From a virus, in the IMG/VR virus record IMGVR_UViG_3300007513_000056, positions 1-52,431 of that record: 52,431 nt of DNA, one strand, 5' to 3'. Shown here piece by piece: positions 8,411 to 16,774 of this stretch (its first letter is position 1; each line of letters starts with the position of its first letter). Under the pieces are notes generated by a model that worked only from the letters and a program-made list of their open reading frames with translations, ran no database searches and had not been told where the DNA came from. The position numbers were made by a program, and so were the translations under genes.

Positions 8411-8971
8411 ATGGCAGGATATAGTAAAGAGTCAGAAAGACAAAACAGAGCGTTACAAAGTATTTTAGATGGTGGTACACCAGAAAAAAGAATATTTGTA
8501 AGTATGTCAGATATCAAGAAAAAGAAAAAGGGTGACCAGAAGAGTCATTTAACTGATATTATGGCAGAAGCACGAGTACCTTGGTTTTGTCCAGAATGTG
8601 ATAAGGTAATGAAGAAAAAATTAGACGATAAAATGTGGAGATTATTTGGACATTGTTTTGATTGTCAAGTTGTAATTGAAAATAAACTTCGTATTGAAGG
8701 AACATATCACGAATGGGCTAAAAAGAAAGTTTTATTAAATCAACGTTCTTTTGTAGAAGAACAATTACAAAATGTTACTGAATGGAAGAATCAAGGAGAT
8801 GTTACATTTTATAATCAAATTAATCCTGATGGACATTCCGTTGAAAAAGAAAAATGGGATGTTAATAAAGAAAAAATTATAGAACAAGCCGATGAAGCTA
8901 TAGGACATTATAAAGAATTATTAGAAAAGATAGATTTAGAACTATCTAAAATAGAAACTAAGGAGAACTAA
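8411..8971 (+). CDS. Zinc-ribbon protein of unknown function
   Basis: The 186-residue product has two CxxC pairs (C60/C63 and C82/C85), which would bind one zinc ion. They are flanked by a Lys-rich segment before and a long C-terminal helix after (about residues 150-182). It lies 7 bases after the ligase gene and is followed by the small ORF and large terminase. The position suggests a DNA-packaging or virion role, but I do not recognise the family. MAEA at residues 51-54 resembles a prohead-protease site, but the preceding residue is I, so this is weak. Confidence 0.75.
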   Translation: MAGYSKESERQNRALQSILDGGTPEKRIFVSMSDIKKKKKGDQKSHLTDIMAEARVPWFCPECDKVMKKKLDDKMWRLFGHCFDCQVVIENKLRIEGTYHEWAKKKVLLNQRSFVEEQLQNVTEWKNQGDVTFYNQINPDGHSVEKEKWDVNKEKIIEQADEAIGHYKELLEKIDLELSKIETKEN

Positions 8972-8972
8972 C

Positions 8973-9194
8973 ATGGCTGTAAGTTCAATTACAGAGTTAA
9001 AGACAAAGATACAAACTCTTAGTGATAATAAGAGAGGAAATCTTAGAAATCCTACGTACCTATCAACTATTGCAGATTCATTACAAACAGAAATTGTTAA
9101 TTTGAATGCAAGTGGTAGTGACGCATCTTTAATTTCACAAACAGAAACTTATTTACGTAAAGTACAGACAATGTATTCAAGTTCAGTAGCATAA
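8973..9194 (+). CDS. Small protein directly upstream of large terminase; small-terminase candidate
   Basis: The 73-residue, mainly helical protein has AAGGAG 7 bases before its ATG, and its stop overlaps the terminase ATG (TAATG). No other gene in the window looks like a small terminase. T4 gene 16 sits in the same place, directly before gene 17. No helix-turn-helix is evident and the protein is half the usual length, so the assignment rests on position alone. Confidence 0.55.
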   Translation: MAVSSITELKTKIQTLSDNKRGNLRNPTYLSTIADSLQTEIVNLNASGSDASLISQTETYLRKVQTMYSSSVA

Positions 9195-10771
9195 TGAGTG
9201 ATAAACAAGACTTAAAACAATTAGTTAGGTCTGAATACGTCAAGTGTGCCAAAGACCCAGTATACTTTTTAAAGAAGTATTGTATGATACAGCATCCAAT
9301 TAAAGGCAAAATACCATTTCAATTATGGGATTTTCAAGAAAAAACATTGGAGGACTTTAAAGATAATAGACTTAGTGTTATTTTAAAAGCACGTCAGTTG
9401 GGTATATCAACATTAACAGCTGGATATTCACTTTGGTTAATGACATTTCATCAAGATAAAAATATTCTTGTTATTGCTACAAAACAAGATACTGCTAAAA
9501 ATCTTGTAACAAAAGTTCGTGTTATGCATGCTAATTTACCATCTTGGTTAAAACAAAGTTGTGTTGAAGATAACAAATTATCTTTGAGATATAAAAATGG
9601 TTCACAAATTAAAGCTGTAGCAAGTTCGGAAGAAGCTGGTCGTTCAGAAGCACTATCTCTATTAGTTCTTGATGAAGCTGCATTTATAGACAAGATTGAT
9701 ACAATATGGGCTGCCGCATCACAAACACTATCTACGGGTGGTCAATGTATTGCACTATCTACACCAAATGGTGTTGGTAATTGGTTTCATAGAACTTGGA
9801 TGGATGCCGAAGATGGGATAAATGGATGGAACTTTATAAAATTACATTGGACAATACACCCAGAAAGAGGAGAAGAGTGGAGAAGTAAACAAGATTTATT
9901 ATTAGGGCCATCGTTAGCCGCTCAAGAGTGTGATTGTAGTTTTATAACTTCTGGTCAAACTGTAATTGATGGTCTTATAATAGAAGATTATAGAGAAAAT
10001 TTTGTAAAAGAACCAATTGAAAGAAGAGGATTTGATTCTAATATGTGGATATGGGAATATCCAGATTATTCTAAAGATTATGTGTTAAGTGCTGATGTTA
10101 GTAGAGGAGATGGTACAGACTTTTCAGCGTTTCATGTGATTGATGTAGAGTCAATGAAACAAGTAGCAGAATATAAAGGTAAAATTGGAACTAAAGATTT
10201 TGGTAATATGTGTGTAAGTGTTGCTACAGAGTATAATAAAGCATTATTAATTGTGGAAAACAATAATATTGGTTGGTCTGCTATACAAACCATAATAGAT
10301 TCAGAATATCCGAATTTATTTTATACATCAAAAGATTTAATGTATGTAGATACAGCAAAACAATTGACAAATAGATATAGAAGTCAAGATAGGAACATGG
10401 TTCCAGGATTTAGTATGACAGCAAAGACAAGACCACTTGTTATTGCTAAATTAGAGGAATATTTCAGAGAAAAGTCAGTAAGCGTTAATTCACAACGATT
10501 AATTGATGAGTTGTTTGTATTTATATATAAGAATAGTAGAGCTGAAGCTATGGTAGGGTACAATGATGACCTTGTTATGAGTTTAGCTATAGGTTTGTGG
10601 GTTAGAGATACGGCTCTAAGATTGAGAGCAGAAGGTATAGAACTTACAAAACGTTCATTCGATTATTTTCAATCCCATCAAGGTGTTTATGATACCGAAG
10701 ATGTCAATAAAAACGATAGTTGGCAAATGGATGTTGGTGATGGTAAAGAATCATTAGAATGGTTAATATAA
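9194..10771 (+). CDS. gp17: Terminase large subunit, gp17-like
   Basis: The 525-residue product is the DNA-packaging motor ATPase and headful nuclease, docking on the portal. Residues 65-73, KARQLGIST, are a variant Walker A in which the lysine sits at the front of the loop, as in many terminases. LSLLVLDEAA (155-163) is Walker B with the catalytic Glu161. The RNase H-like nuclease follows: ADVSRGDGTDFS with Asp301, I-V-E-N-N-N with Glu355, and Y-N-D-D with Asp458/459, giving a complete acidic metal site. Length is slightly shorter than T4 gp17 (610). The start overlaps the upstream small ORF by one base. No intein or interruption is seen. Confidence 0.95.
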   Translation: MSDKQDLKQLVRSEYVKCAKDPVYFLKKYCMIQHPIKGKIPFQLWDFQEKTLEDFKDNRLSVILKARQLGISTLTAGYSLWLMTFHQDKNILVIATKQDTAKNLVTKVRVMHANLPSWLKQSCVEDNKLSLRYKNGSQIKAVASSEEAGRSEALSLLVLDEAAFIDKIDTIWAAASQTLSTGGQCIALSTPNGVGNWFHRTWMDAEDGINGWNFIKLHWTIHPERGEEWRSKQDLLLGPSLAAQECDCSFITSGQTVIDGLIIEDYRENFVKEPIERRGFDSNMWIWEYPDYSKDYVLSADVSRGDGTDFSAFHVIDVESMKQVAEYKGKIGTKDFGNMCVSVATEYNKALLIVENNNIGWSAIQTIIDSEYPNLFYTSKDLMYVDTAKQLTNRYRSQDRNMVPGFSMTAKTRPLVIAKLEEYFREKSVSVNSQRLIDELFVFIYKNSRAEAMVGYNDDLVMSLAIGLWVRDTALRLRAEGIELTKRSFDYFQSHQGVYDTEDVNKNDSWQMDVGDGKESLEWLI

Positions 10772-10784
10772 GGAAGAGGATAAA

Positions 10785-12608
10785 ATGGCCGATAAAAGTT
10801 TAAGAGCTAGATTAAAAAGATTATTTTCCACAAATGTCATTGTTAGGCATGCAGGGGGGAGAACTTTAAAAGTAGCTGACACCAATAGGGTACAAGCTAT
10901 AAACCAAGATATGACAGATAGGTTTACTAAGTTGTATAACAATATGTCACCAATGGGTTGGGGTACAAAAAATAACACATTAGCATCTTCACAACGAGTT
11001 GGTTTATTTCAAGACTATGAATCAATGGATAATGATTCCATTTTATCATCTGCACTTGATATATACGCAGACGAATCAACGATGAGGTCTGAATATGGTG
11101 AGATATTAAATATACGTTCAGATTCGGATAATATACATGATATTTTACACAATCTTTATTATGATGTTTTGAATATAGAATTTAATTTATGGCCATGGAT
11201 TCGTAATATGTGTAAATATGGTGATTTCTTTTTGAAGTTGGATATTCATGAGAAATATGGAGTTACAAATGTAGTTCCACTATCTGCATATGATGTTACA
11301 CGTTCAGAGGGTGATGACCCAGAGAATCCTTATTATGTAAAATTCATTATTGAAAATGGACAAGATAGACATACAGTTAGAATGAATCCAAACAATAATG
11401 AATTAGAAAATTATGAAGTAGCTCACTTTAGATTATTATCCGATAGTAATATGATACCATATGGAAAGTCTATGATTGAAGGAGCTCGTAAATCTTGGAA
11501 ACAATTAATTCTTATGGAAGACGCTATGTTAATACATCGTATCATGAGAGCACCAGAAAAGAGAATATTCAAGATTGATATTGGAAACATACCACCAAAT
11601 GAAGTTGATAACTATATGCAACGAATCATTAATAAAATGAAGAAAGCTCCAGTTATTGATAAAGATACTGGTGATTACAATTTAAAGTATAATGTCCAAA
11701 ATATAACAGAAGATTTTTTCTTACCAGTTCGTGGTGGTGATAGTGGTACGGAGATTGATACGGCCGCTGGATTGACATTTGAAGCTGTGGAAGATATCGA
11801 ATATTTAAGAAACAAAATGTTGGCCGCACTAAAGATACCGAAAGCTTTCTTGGGATATGAAGAAGAGGTTAATGCGAAAGCAACTTTGGCCGCTGAAGAC
11901 GTTAGGTTTGCTCGTACTATTGAAAGAGTACAAAGAATTGTTGTTAGTGAGTTAACTAAAATTGGTATAATTCATTTATATGCACAAGGTTACCAAGATG
12001 CAGACCTTGTAAATTTTGAGTTGGGTCTAACTAATCCATCAATGATATATGAACAAGAAAAACTTGAATTGTGGTCTACAAAAATAGATTTAGCGGCTAA
12101 TATGAAAGATAATAAGTTGTTACCAACTGAATTTATGTATGATGAAATTTTTGGATTTACAGCTCAAGAAAAGAAAAAGGTAAGAGAACAATTAGTTGAT
12201 GACCAAAAAAGAATGTTCAGATACGAGTCAATTGAACAAGAAGGTGCAGACCCAGCAGCGGAAGGTAGTTCAGGTGAGGATGATTTTGGTGAAGATGATT
12301 TTGGTGATAGTATGGCTAGAACAGGAACAGAACTTGGGCCAGAAGGTGGAAGTCCAGAAGGTGGATGGGAAGGTGCTGGTAGGCCAAAGAGACCACCAAA
12401 ATTTGGCAAAGATGGTTCGGCTAGAGGAAGAGACCCACTTGGTGCACACGATATGAAGAAGGGAGCTAGTACTTTAGCTTTAGCACATTTAGATAAACTA
12501 AAAAAGTCACTGGGAAATAGTGGTTTACAATTATTGAAAGAAACCACTGCTTTAGATGAAGAGTATAAACGTGAAGTAAAAGATACTTTAGATAATAACG
12601 ATAAATAA
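10785..12608 (+). CDS. gp20: Portal vertex protein, gp20-like
   Basis: The 607-residue protein begins 13 bases after the terminase with GGAAGAGG as RBS. It shows gp20 family features: a long stretch ending A-R-K-S-W-K-Q-L, I-M-R-A-P-E-K-R-I-F near the middle, then a clip/stem helix with P-K-A-F-L-G-Y-E-E and E-D-V-R-F-A-R-T-I-E-R-V-Q. It forms the dodecameric ring through which DNA enters and initiates prohead assembly. The C-terminal 100 residues are low complexity (E, D and G, with PEGG repeats), then a basic helix, an extension that probably faces the capsid interior. Gene order 17-20 without 18/19 between them differs from T4. Confidence 0.93.
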   Translation: MADKSLRARLKRLFSTNVIVRHAGGRTLKVADTNRVQAINQDMTDRFTKLYNNMSPMGWGTKNNTLASSQRVGLFQDYESMDNDSILSSALDIYADESTMRSEYGEILNIRSDSDNIHDILHNLYYDVLNIEFNLWPWIRNMCKYGDFFLKLDIHEKYGVTNVVPLSAYDVTRSEGDDPENPYYVKFIIENGQDRHTVRMNPNNNELENYEVAHFRLLSDSNMIPYGKSMIEGARKSWKQLILMEDAMLIHRIMRAPEKRIFKIDIGNIPPNEVDNYMQRIINKMKKAPVIDKDTGDYNLKYNVQNITEDFFLPVRGGDSGTEIDTAAGLTFEAVEDIEYLRNKMLAALKIPKAFLGYEEEVNAKATLAAEDVRFARTIERVQRIVVSELTKIGIIHLYAQGYQDADLVNFELGLTNPSMIYEQEKLELWSTKIDLAANMKDNKLLPTEFMYDEIFGFTAQEKKKVREQLVDDQKRMFRYESIEQEGADPAAEGSSGEDDFGEDDFGDSMARTGTELGPEGGSPEGGWEGAGRPKRPPKFGKDGSARGRDPLGAHDMKKGASTLALAHLDKLKKSLGNSGLQLLKETTALDEEYKREVKDTLDNNDK

Positions 12609-12616
12609 AATACTTT

Positions 12617-12627
12617 AATATTTATAA
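12617..12627 (+). promoter_or_regulatory. Candidate promoter motif variant
   Basis: AATATTTATAA lies in the 57-base gap after the portal gene, 49 bases upstream of the next ATG. It matches the recurrent motif except for the first base. Confidence 0.4.
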
Positions 12628-12665
12628 TTGTATCATAGTATAAAAAATTTAATGGAGTAATTAAC

Positions 12666-13541
12666 ATGAGTTCATTCATAAAACATTTAAAAATTAAAAA
12701 TACTGGAATATTATTTGAGTTACTTTCCAGACAAGTAACTGCAGACATTATTAATAATAGTAAAAAGTCACATGCAGTAGCGATGTTAAAAAAGTATTTC
12801 AAAGAAAATACAGAATTGGGGAAAGAGTTGCAACTTTATAATGTTATTATTACTCAAAAATTTCCAACTGAATATAAAGCTGAAAAAATGGTCGAAGCTG
12901 TAATAAAGTCCAGACAAAAATTATCTAATAAGAAATTACGAGAAGAAAAGTACAATCTTATTAAAGATATAAAAGATACATACGACATTTCAGAATTTTT
13001 TAGTTCTCGTATACCAAATTATAAACTTTTGGCTTCTATATATAAAGTTTTTGGATACACAACAGAGATACATAAGAATGACCCAACCGATGAGGTTAAA
13101 AGTAGGTTTGAAATAATAGAACATATTATTAATAAAAAGATTGAAACGAATGTAAAGACCAATAAAATTATTGAAACTTATAAACAACAAGAAAAAGATA
13201 TGAGATTGTTATCTTATAGTATATTAGTTGATAAGTTTAATTCAAAATATTCATCTTTAAATGAACAACAAAAAGCTTTATTGAAAAAATATATAGAAAA
13301 TGTTTCTAATACTAATTCTTTAAGAGAATTTATTAATAGTGAAGTTGATAAATTGACAAAAGAACTAAAATCAATGTTGAAAAATGTTGATGATAAAGTT
13401 ACAACCATTAAATTAAAAGAAGCTACCAAATTAACTAAGAATATGACAAATCATAAAATTGTTAGAGATGACGATGTTGTTAATTTGATGAGATACTATG
13501 AATTAGTTAAAGAAGTAAAGAATGTCATCACAAAAAACTAA
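12666..13541 (+). CDS. Conserved-looking helical protein beside the portal, unknown function
   Basis: The 291-residue, lysine-rich and mainly alpha-helical product has no membrane segments or enzyme motifs. It opens with FIKHLKIKNTGILFELLSRQ and contains a long coiled-coil-like stretch near the C-terminus (about residues 225-265). The RBS TGGAG precedes the ATG and a promoter-like motif lies upstream. The 3' end overlaps the next gene by 20 bases. Position after the portal suggests a prohead core or portal-assembly factor. I cannot name the family. Confidence 0.75.
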   Translation: MSSFIKHLKIKNTGILFELLSRQVTADIINNSKKSHAVAMLKKYFKENTELGKELQLYNVIITQKFPTEYKAEKMVEAVIKSRQKLSNKKLREEKYNLIKDIKDTYDISEFFSSRIPNYKLLASIYKVFGYTTEIHKNDPTDEVKSRFEIIEHIINKKIETNVKTNKIIETYKQQEKDMRLLSYSILVDKFNSKYSSLNEQQKALLKKYIENVSNTNSLREFINSEVDKLTKELKSMLKNVDDKVTTIKLKEATKLTKNMTNHKIVRDDDVVNLMRYYELVKEVKNVITKN

Positions 13542-13764
13542 GGAACAACAACTTAAAGAGTTGTTGAAGCAGATGATACTTGATGTTTTAGATGAAGCAT
13601 CAGTTTCTGCTAACATAGATGGTGGGGAAGGGCCACCAACAACACCATATTGGGTAAGTAAGAAGAAGAAAAAGAAGAAAGCTGGATATGGTGGTGGTCA
13701 TAAACAACCAACAGTCTTAGGATATATGTTGGCTATTGACCCAAATTTGAGAAGAGTTTCTTGA
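13522..13764 (+). CDS. Small candidate internal head protein with capsid-targeting-like helix
   Basis: The 80-residue product opens with the amphipathic helix LKELLKQMILDVLDE followed by A. L-D-E before A fits the T4 gp21 cleavage rule. The remaining 55 residues hold a run of seven lysines within VSKKKKKKKAGYGGGH, a plausible DNA-binding tail. The start lies inside the previous gene (20-base overlap), so translation is probably coupled. I infer a packaged internal protein. The sequence alone does not prove it. Confidence 0.65.
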   Translation: MSSQKTKEQQLKELLKQMILDVLDEASVSANIDGGEGPPTTPYWVSKKKKKKKAGYGGGHKQPTVLGYMLAIDPNLRRVS

Positions 13765-13771
13765 ATCTATT

Positions 13772-13972
13772 ATGCCGATACAGTGGGATAGTAATGGCCC
13801 CACTTTTTTGAATAGATTAAGAAGTTTATTTAAATTAAAAAGAAGATGGGTCATTGAAAAAACTAAAGTTAGAGGTCAAGAACCAAGTAAAGTGGAAACT
13901 TTAAAATTTCTTGATGGGTTGATAAAATCATTGAATGAAATGAGAGAAGAAATTCTTAAAAGTAGGAGTTAA
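13772..13972 (+). CDS. Small basic protein, unknown
   Basis: The 66-residue product is basic in its first half (L-F-K-L-K-R-R-W) and helical in its second half (FLDGLIKSLNEMREEIL). It starts 7 bases after the upstream stop without a strong RBS and ends 2 bases before the next start, so it fits the operon. No family recognised. Confidence 0.55.
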   Translation: MPIQWDSNGPTFLNRLRSLFKLKRRWVIEKTKVRGQEPSKVETLKFLDGLIKSLNEMREEILKSRS

Positions 13973-13974
13973 CT

Positions 13975-14589
13975 TTGAAACGATTTAAAATAAAAGAAGT
14001 ACATCGTTGGTTAAACAATCTTCCAGAAAATAAGTGGAGAAAAATTTATAAAGTTGATGCAAAAAGAGTTGCTCATTTTATCAATCATGGTGGTAATGTA
14101 GAATTACCCGTTACTCTAAGAAGAAAATACGGAGATACCGAATTTGTAAGAGAGAAAAAACTTGCAAAAGGATTCTTACTTCAGAAAATTGATGAAAAGA
14201 AGAAAAATGAGTCTATAATTACTTTAAAACAAATGGTTTATGAAGAATTAAAGAAGTTAGACAGAAGTGGTATATTAAAGGAGAGACTATCAGACGAAGC
14301 TAGAGAATTAAGATTGTTTATTGATAATGATGCTAAAATTTATAAGTCAAGATATATACCTATTCTTAAAAATTTATCTAAATTTAAGAAAAGGAATAAA
14401 TTTAATCCTAAATTAGCTGTTAAAGCTTTTAAATACTTAGTTGACGATGGTGCTAAATCATATGCTAAAAATTACGGAGGTAGTGCTCGTGATATGTTTA
14501 CTAAGAAGGATAGGTTAGTGTTGGCAAAAGATTATGCCGAAGAGTTTGAAACTCAATTTAATAATAAAGAATTTGATTTTATGAAATAA
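13975..14589 (+). CDS. Lysine-rich head-region protein, unknown
   Basis: The 204-residue product starts at TTG, chosen because AGGAG lies 5 bases before it and the frame has no other start in a good position. Residues 1-60 look like a compact basic domain (W-L-N-N-L-P-E-N-K-W-R-K). From residue 80 the helix IITLKQMVYEELKKL resembles the shared targeting helix, and ILKE follows it. The C-terminal half is helical. Lying directly before the prohead protease, it is probably a prohead core component. Confidence 0.65.
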   Translation: MKRFKIKEVHRWLNNLPENKWRKIYKVDAKRVAHFINHGGNVELPVTLRRKYGDTEFVREKKLAKGFLLQKIDEKKKNESIITLKQMVYEELKKLDRSGILKERLSDEARELRLFIDNDAKIYKSRYIPILKNLSKFKKRNKFNPKLAVKAFKYLVDDGAKSYAKNYGGSARDMFTKKDRLVLAKDYAEEFETQFNNKEFDFMK

Positions 14590-14600
14590 GGAGTTAGAAA

Positions 14601-15221
14601 ATGACGAAATCACTTTTAATAGATACTTTACTTTTTGAAGTATCATCACAACATATAAACGAATCAATTACAGATAATTCTGGTAAATTGATTGTTAGTG
14701 GTGTACTACAAAGAGCTAACTCAAAGAATCAAAATGGAAGAGTATATCCAAAAGAGATTTTAATGAGAGAATCTACAAAATATACAAAAGAATTTGTAAA
14801 GGAAGCTCGAGCGATGGGAGAACTTGACCATCCAGAGTCTTCGGTTGTTAATTTAAAGAATGTTTCTCACAATGTAAGAGATATGTGGTGGGAAGGAGAC
14901 AATCTACTTGGTAAGATTGAAGTTTTAACAACACCTGCTGGAAATATATTAAAAGAACTATTTAAAGCTGGTATTAAACTTGGTATTTCTTCCCGCGGTA
15001 TGGGTTCAGTATCAGAAAGTAAAGATGATGATACAGTAGAAGTACAAAAAGACTTTGAATTGATAGCTTTTGATTTCGTATCCAATCCATCTACACATGG
15101 TGCGTTTATGCATCCAATGAACGAAAGTGTTAATAGAGAAGATGTAAGGGAAGATGGAACTATTTGTGATAAGTGGTGTAAAACCGAATCTATAATTTCT
15201 GATATATTAAGTGGTATTTAA
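14601..15221 (+). CDS. gp21: Prohead maturation protease, gp21-like
   Basis: The 206-residue serine protease has the herpesvirus-assemblin-like fold used in T4 head maturation. His77 in GELDHPES and the serines of GISSRGMGS (about 130-131) are the expected catalytic residues, and F-V-S-N-P-S-T-H-G-A closes the fold. NGRVYP near residue 45 is also typical. The N-terminus carries LLFE and INE sites that could be self-cleavage points. It cuts scaffold, capsid and internal proteins after L/I-x-E. RBS AAGGAG. The many L-x-E sites in neighbouring genes are its probable substrates. Confidence 0.93.
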   Translation: MTKSLLIDTLLFEVSSQHINESITDNSGKLIVSGVLQRANSKNQNGRVYPKEILMRESTKYTKEFVKEARAMGELDHPESSVVNLKNVSHNVRDMWWEGDNLLGKIEVLTTPAGNILKELFKAGIKLGISSRGMGSVSESKDDDTVEVQKDFELIAFDFVSNPSTHGAFMHPMNESVNREDVREDGTICDKWCKTESIISDILSGI

Positions 15222-15223
15222 AT

Positions 15224-15811
15224 ATGAATCATAATATGTGGAAAAAATGGAAGAATTTCCGAATTGAACAATTAAATGAGGGTGATGGAGATGAAACTCT
15301 TGAAGGTTTGATTGCTGGAATGACTGGTGCGGCACAAAATCTTATTCCTACCTTAACTAATATGCCAAAGTATATGGATTTCATCATGAAACCTGATGAC
15401 CCTAAAAAAACACCAGAAGAAAATGAATTAAACCAAGAAGTTGTTCGTAATGCGTTTGAAGATTTAGATGAGAATGCTAGATTACTTATAAAAAATTACA
15501 AATTTATAAAGAAGTACGTCAAAGAAGAATATCAATTTGACGTTGATGTAGTTTCAAAGGATGAAAGTTTAACAGAAGTTGGACAATGGGTTATAAAAAT
15601 TAAAAAGGGTAAAAGAGTTAAAAAATTACAATGTCCACCAGGATTTAAAGTAGATAGTAGTGGAAGAAAATGTAAAAAACAGACTGCTAAAGATGTAAAA
15701 ATTGGAAAAAAAGCCGCTAGAAAACGTGCAAAGGCTATGAAAGCTAAAATGGGTAAGATTTTAAAGAAACGAGCGAAGTCTATGAAAAAACGACAAAGTA
15801 TGAATCTATAA
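15224..15811 (+). CDS. Candidate internal head protein with histone-like basic tail
   Basis: The 195-residue product opens with a short helix ending E-Q-L-N-E before G-D-G, a gp21-type cleavage motif at about residue 19. The middle is acidic and helical. From about residue 125 it becomes extremely basic, with a small C-P-P-G-F-K-V-D-S-S-G-R-K-C loop, then a tail rich in K, R and A (KKAARKRAKAMKAKM and similar) to the end. This layout suits a DNA-condensing protein packaged in the capsid. The start is 2 bases after the protease stop. Confidence 0.65.
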   Translation: MNHNMWKKWKNFRIEQLNEGDGDETLEGLIAGMTGAAQNLIPTLTNMPKYMDFIMKPDDPKKTPEENELNQEVVRNAFEDLDENARLLIKNYKFIKKYVKEEYQFDVDVVSKDESLTEVGQWVIKIKKGKRVKKLQCPPGFKVDSSGRKCKKQTAKDVKIGKKAARKRAKAMKAKMGKILKKRAKSMKKRQSMNL

Positions 15812-15812
15812 A

Positions 15813-15986
15813 ATGAAAAATTTTACAAATAAAGAAAATAATGCTATAAAAAAAATTGATAGAGGTCTCGGTGATACAATTGCACGAGCTATCAATACAG
15901 TATCTCGTGGTACAATTAAAGAATGTGGTGGATGTACTAAAAGAAAAGAATTTTTAAATAAAGTAGTTCCTTACAAGAGAGATTAA
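15813..15986 (+). CDS. 57-residue protein with C-G-G-C motif, recurrent small phage protein type
   Basis: The ORF fills the gap between two genes with a 1-base overlap at its end (TAATG). The product reads I-D-R-G-L-G-D-T-I-A-R-A-I-N-T-V, then E-C-G-G-C-T-K-R-K-E-F-L-N-K-V-V-P-Y. I recall similar small proteins (GLGDT..., CxCxxRK..LNK) in other phage genomes, but their function is unknown. The two cysteines could bind metal as a dimer. Confidence 0.7.
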   Translation: MKNFTNKENNAIKKIDRGLGDTIARAINTVSRGTIKECGGCTKRKEFLNKVVPYKRD

Positions 15987-16774
15987 TGAAATTAAAAGAT
16001 ATAGTTCAAGGTAAAGTTTATACTGATAAAGATAGACCACCATTTCAAGTAAAGGAAGATTTGAGTAAACAAGGATTTGCTGAATTAAAAGGTCAAGCAA
16101 GATATCTTGCAGGTTCAGTAAAAGATTTAGTAAAAGGTATCCAACAAAAAAATGATGATGTTATAGAAACAGAATTGGATTACATAATTGCCAAATCAAA
16201 GTTAATGAAGGATATGTTAAGTGATAAAAGATATAACGAATCCGTAAATGAAGGTAAATTCAAAACAACACTTCTTCCACAAAAGAAAGATATTAACAGA
16301 CTTAAAATAAGATTTCAAAATGACCCTCGTAGATTATACACATTAAAAGATATATCAGTAGGACATAAAGTAAAAGGTGACCCATCAGGAACAAGTTATT
16401 TGTTTGTAGCACCAGGTAATAGAAAAGAACGATTTACAAAAGAAACTTGGCATTTAGCTAATGAAAAAGGTTGGTTATCACTTGAATCCATAAATGAAGC
16501 GGCTTTTAGTTCACCAGAAGCACAACAAATTTTAAATCAAGATATTACGAAAATGTCAAAAATTTTAGGTAAAGCATCTCAACAAATAATTAAAATAATG
16601 ATGGATGGTGTAAAGGGTGGTAGATATGATGCTATGGATATTGTAAGAGGAATTGATACTGGTCCATTAAATAGAACACATGAGGGTGAAAGACCTTTTA
16701 TGAAAATGTTATGGAGAAAAGTTAGAGATGGTTTTCGTAGATATTCACCAAATAAAAAATTGAAAAGAAAATGA
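15986..16774 (+). CDS. Head-region protein with two internal gp21-type sites, unknown
   Basis: The 262-residue product has an N-terminal helical domain (about 30-90: ARYLAGSVKDLVKGIQQKND), then ESVNE before G. A central mixed domain ends LESINE before A-A-F, and a helical domain and basic C-terminus (RYSPNKKLKRK) follow. The second site fits I-x-E before A. Two sites would divide the protein into three products, which I infer but cannot prove. It overlaps both neighbours by 1 and 4 bases. Confidence 0.6.
   Translation: MKLKDIVQGKVYTDKDRPPFQVKEDLSKQGFAELKGQARYLAGSVKDLVKGIQQKNDDVIETELDYIIAKSKLMKDMLSDKRYNESVNEGKFKTTLLPQKKDINRLKIRFQNDPRRLYTLKDISVGHKVKGDPSGTSYLFVAPGNRKERFTKETWHLANEKGWLSLESINEAAFSSPEAQQILNQDITKMSKILGKASQQIIKIMMDGVKGGRYDAMDIVRGIDTGPLNRTHEGERPFMKMLWRKVRDGFRRYSPNKKLKRK

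Noticed and set aside
12196-12456. Alternate-frame ORF inside the end of the portal gene
   Set aside because: Low-complexity shadow of the portal C-terminal extension, without RBS.
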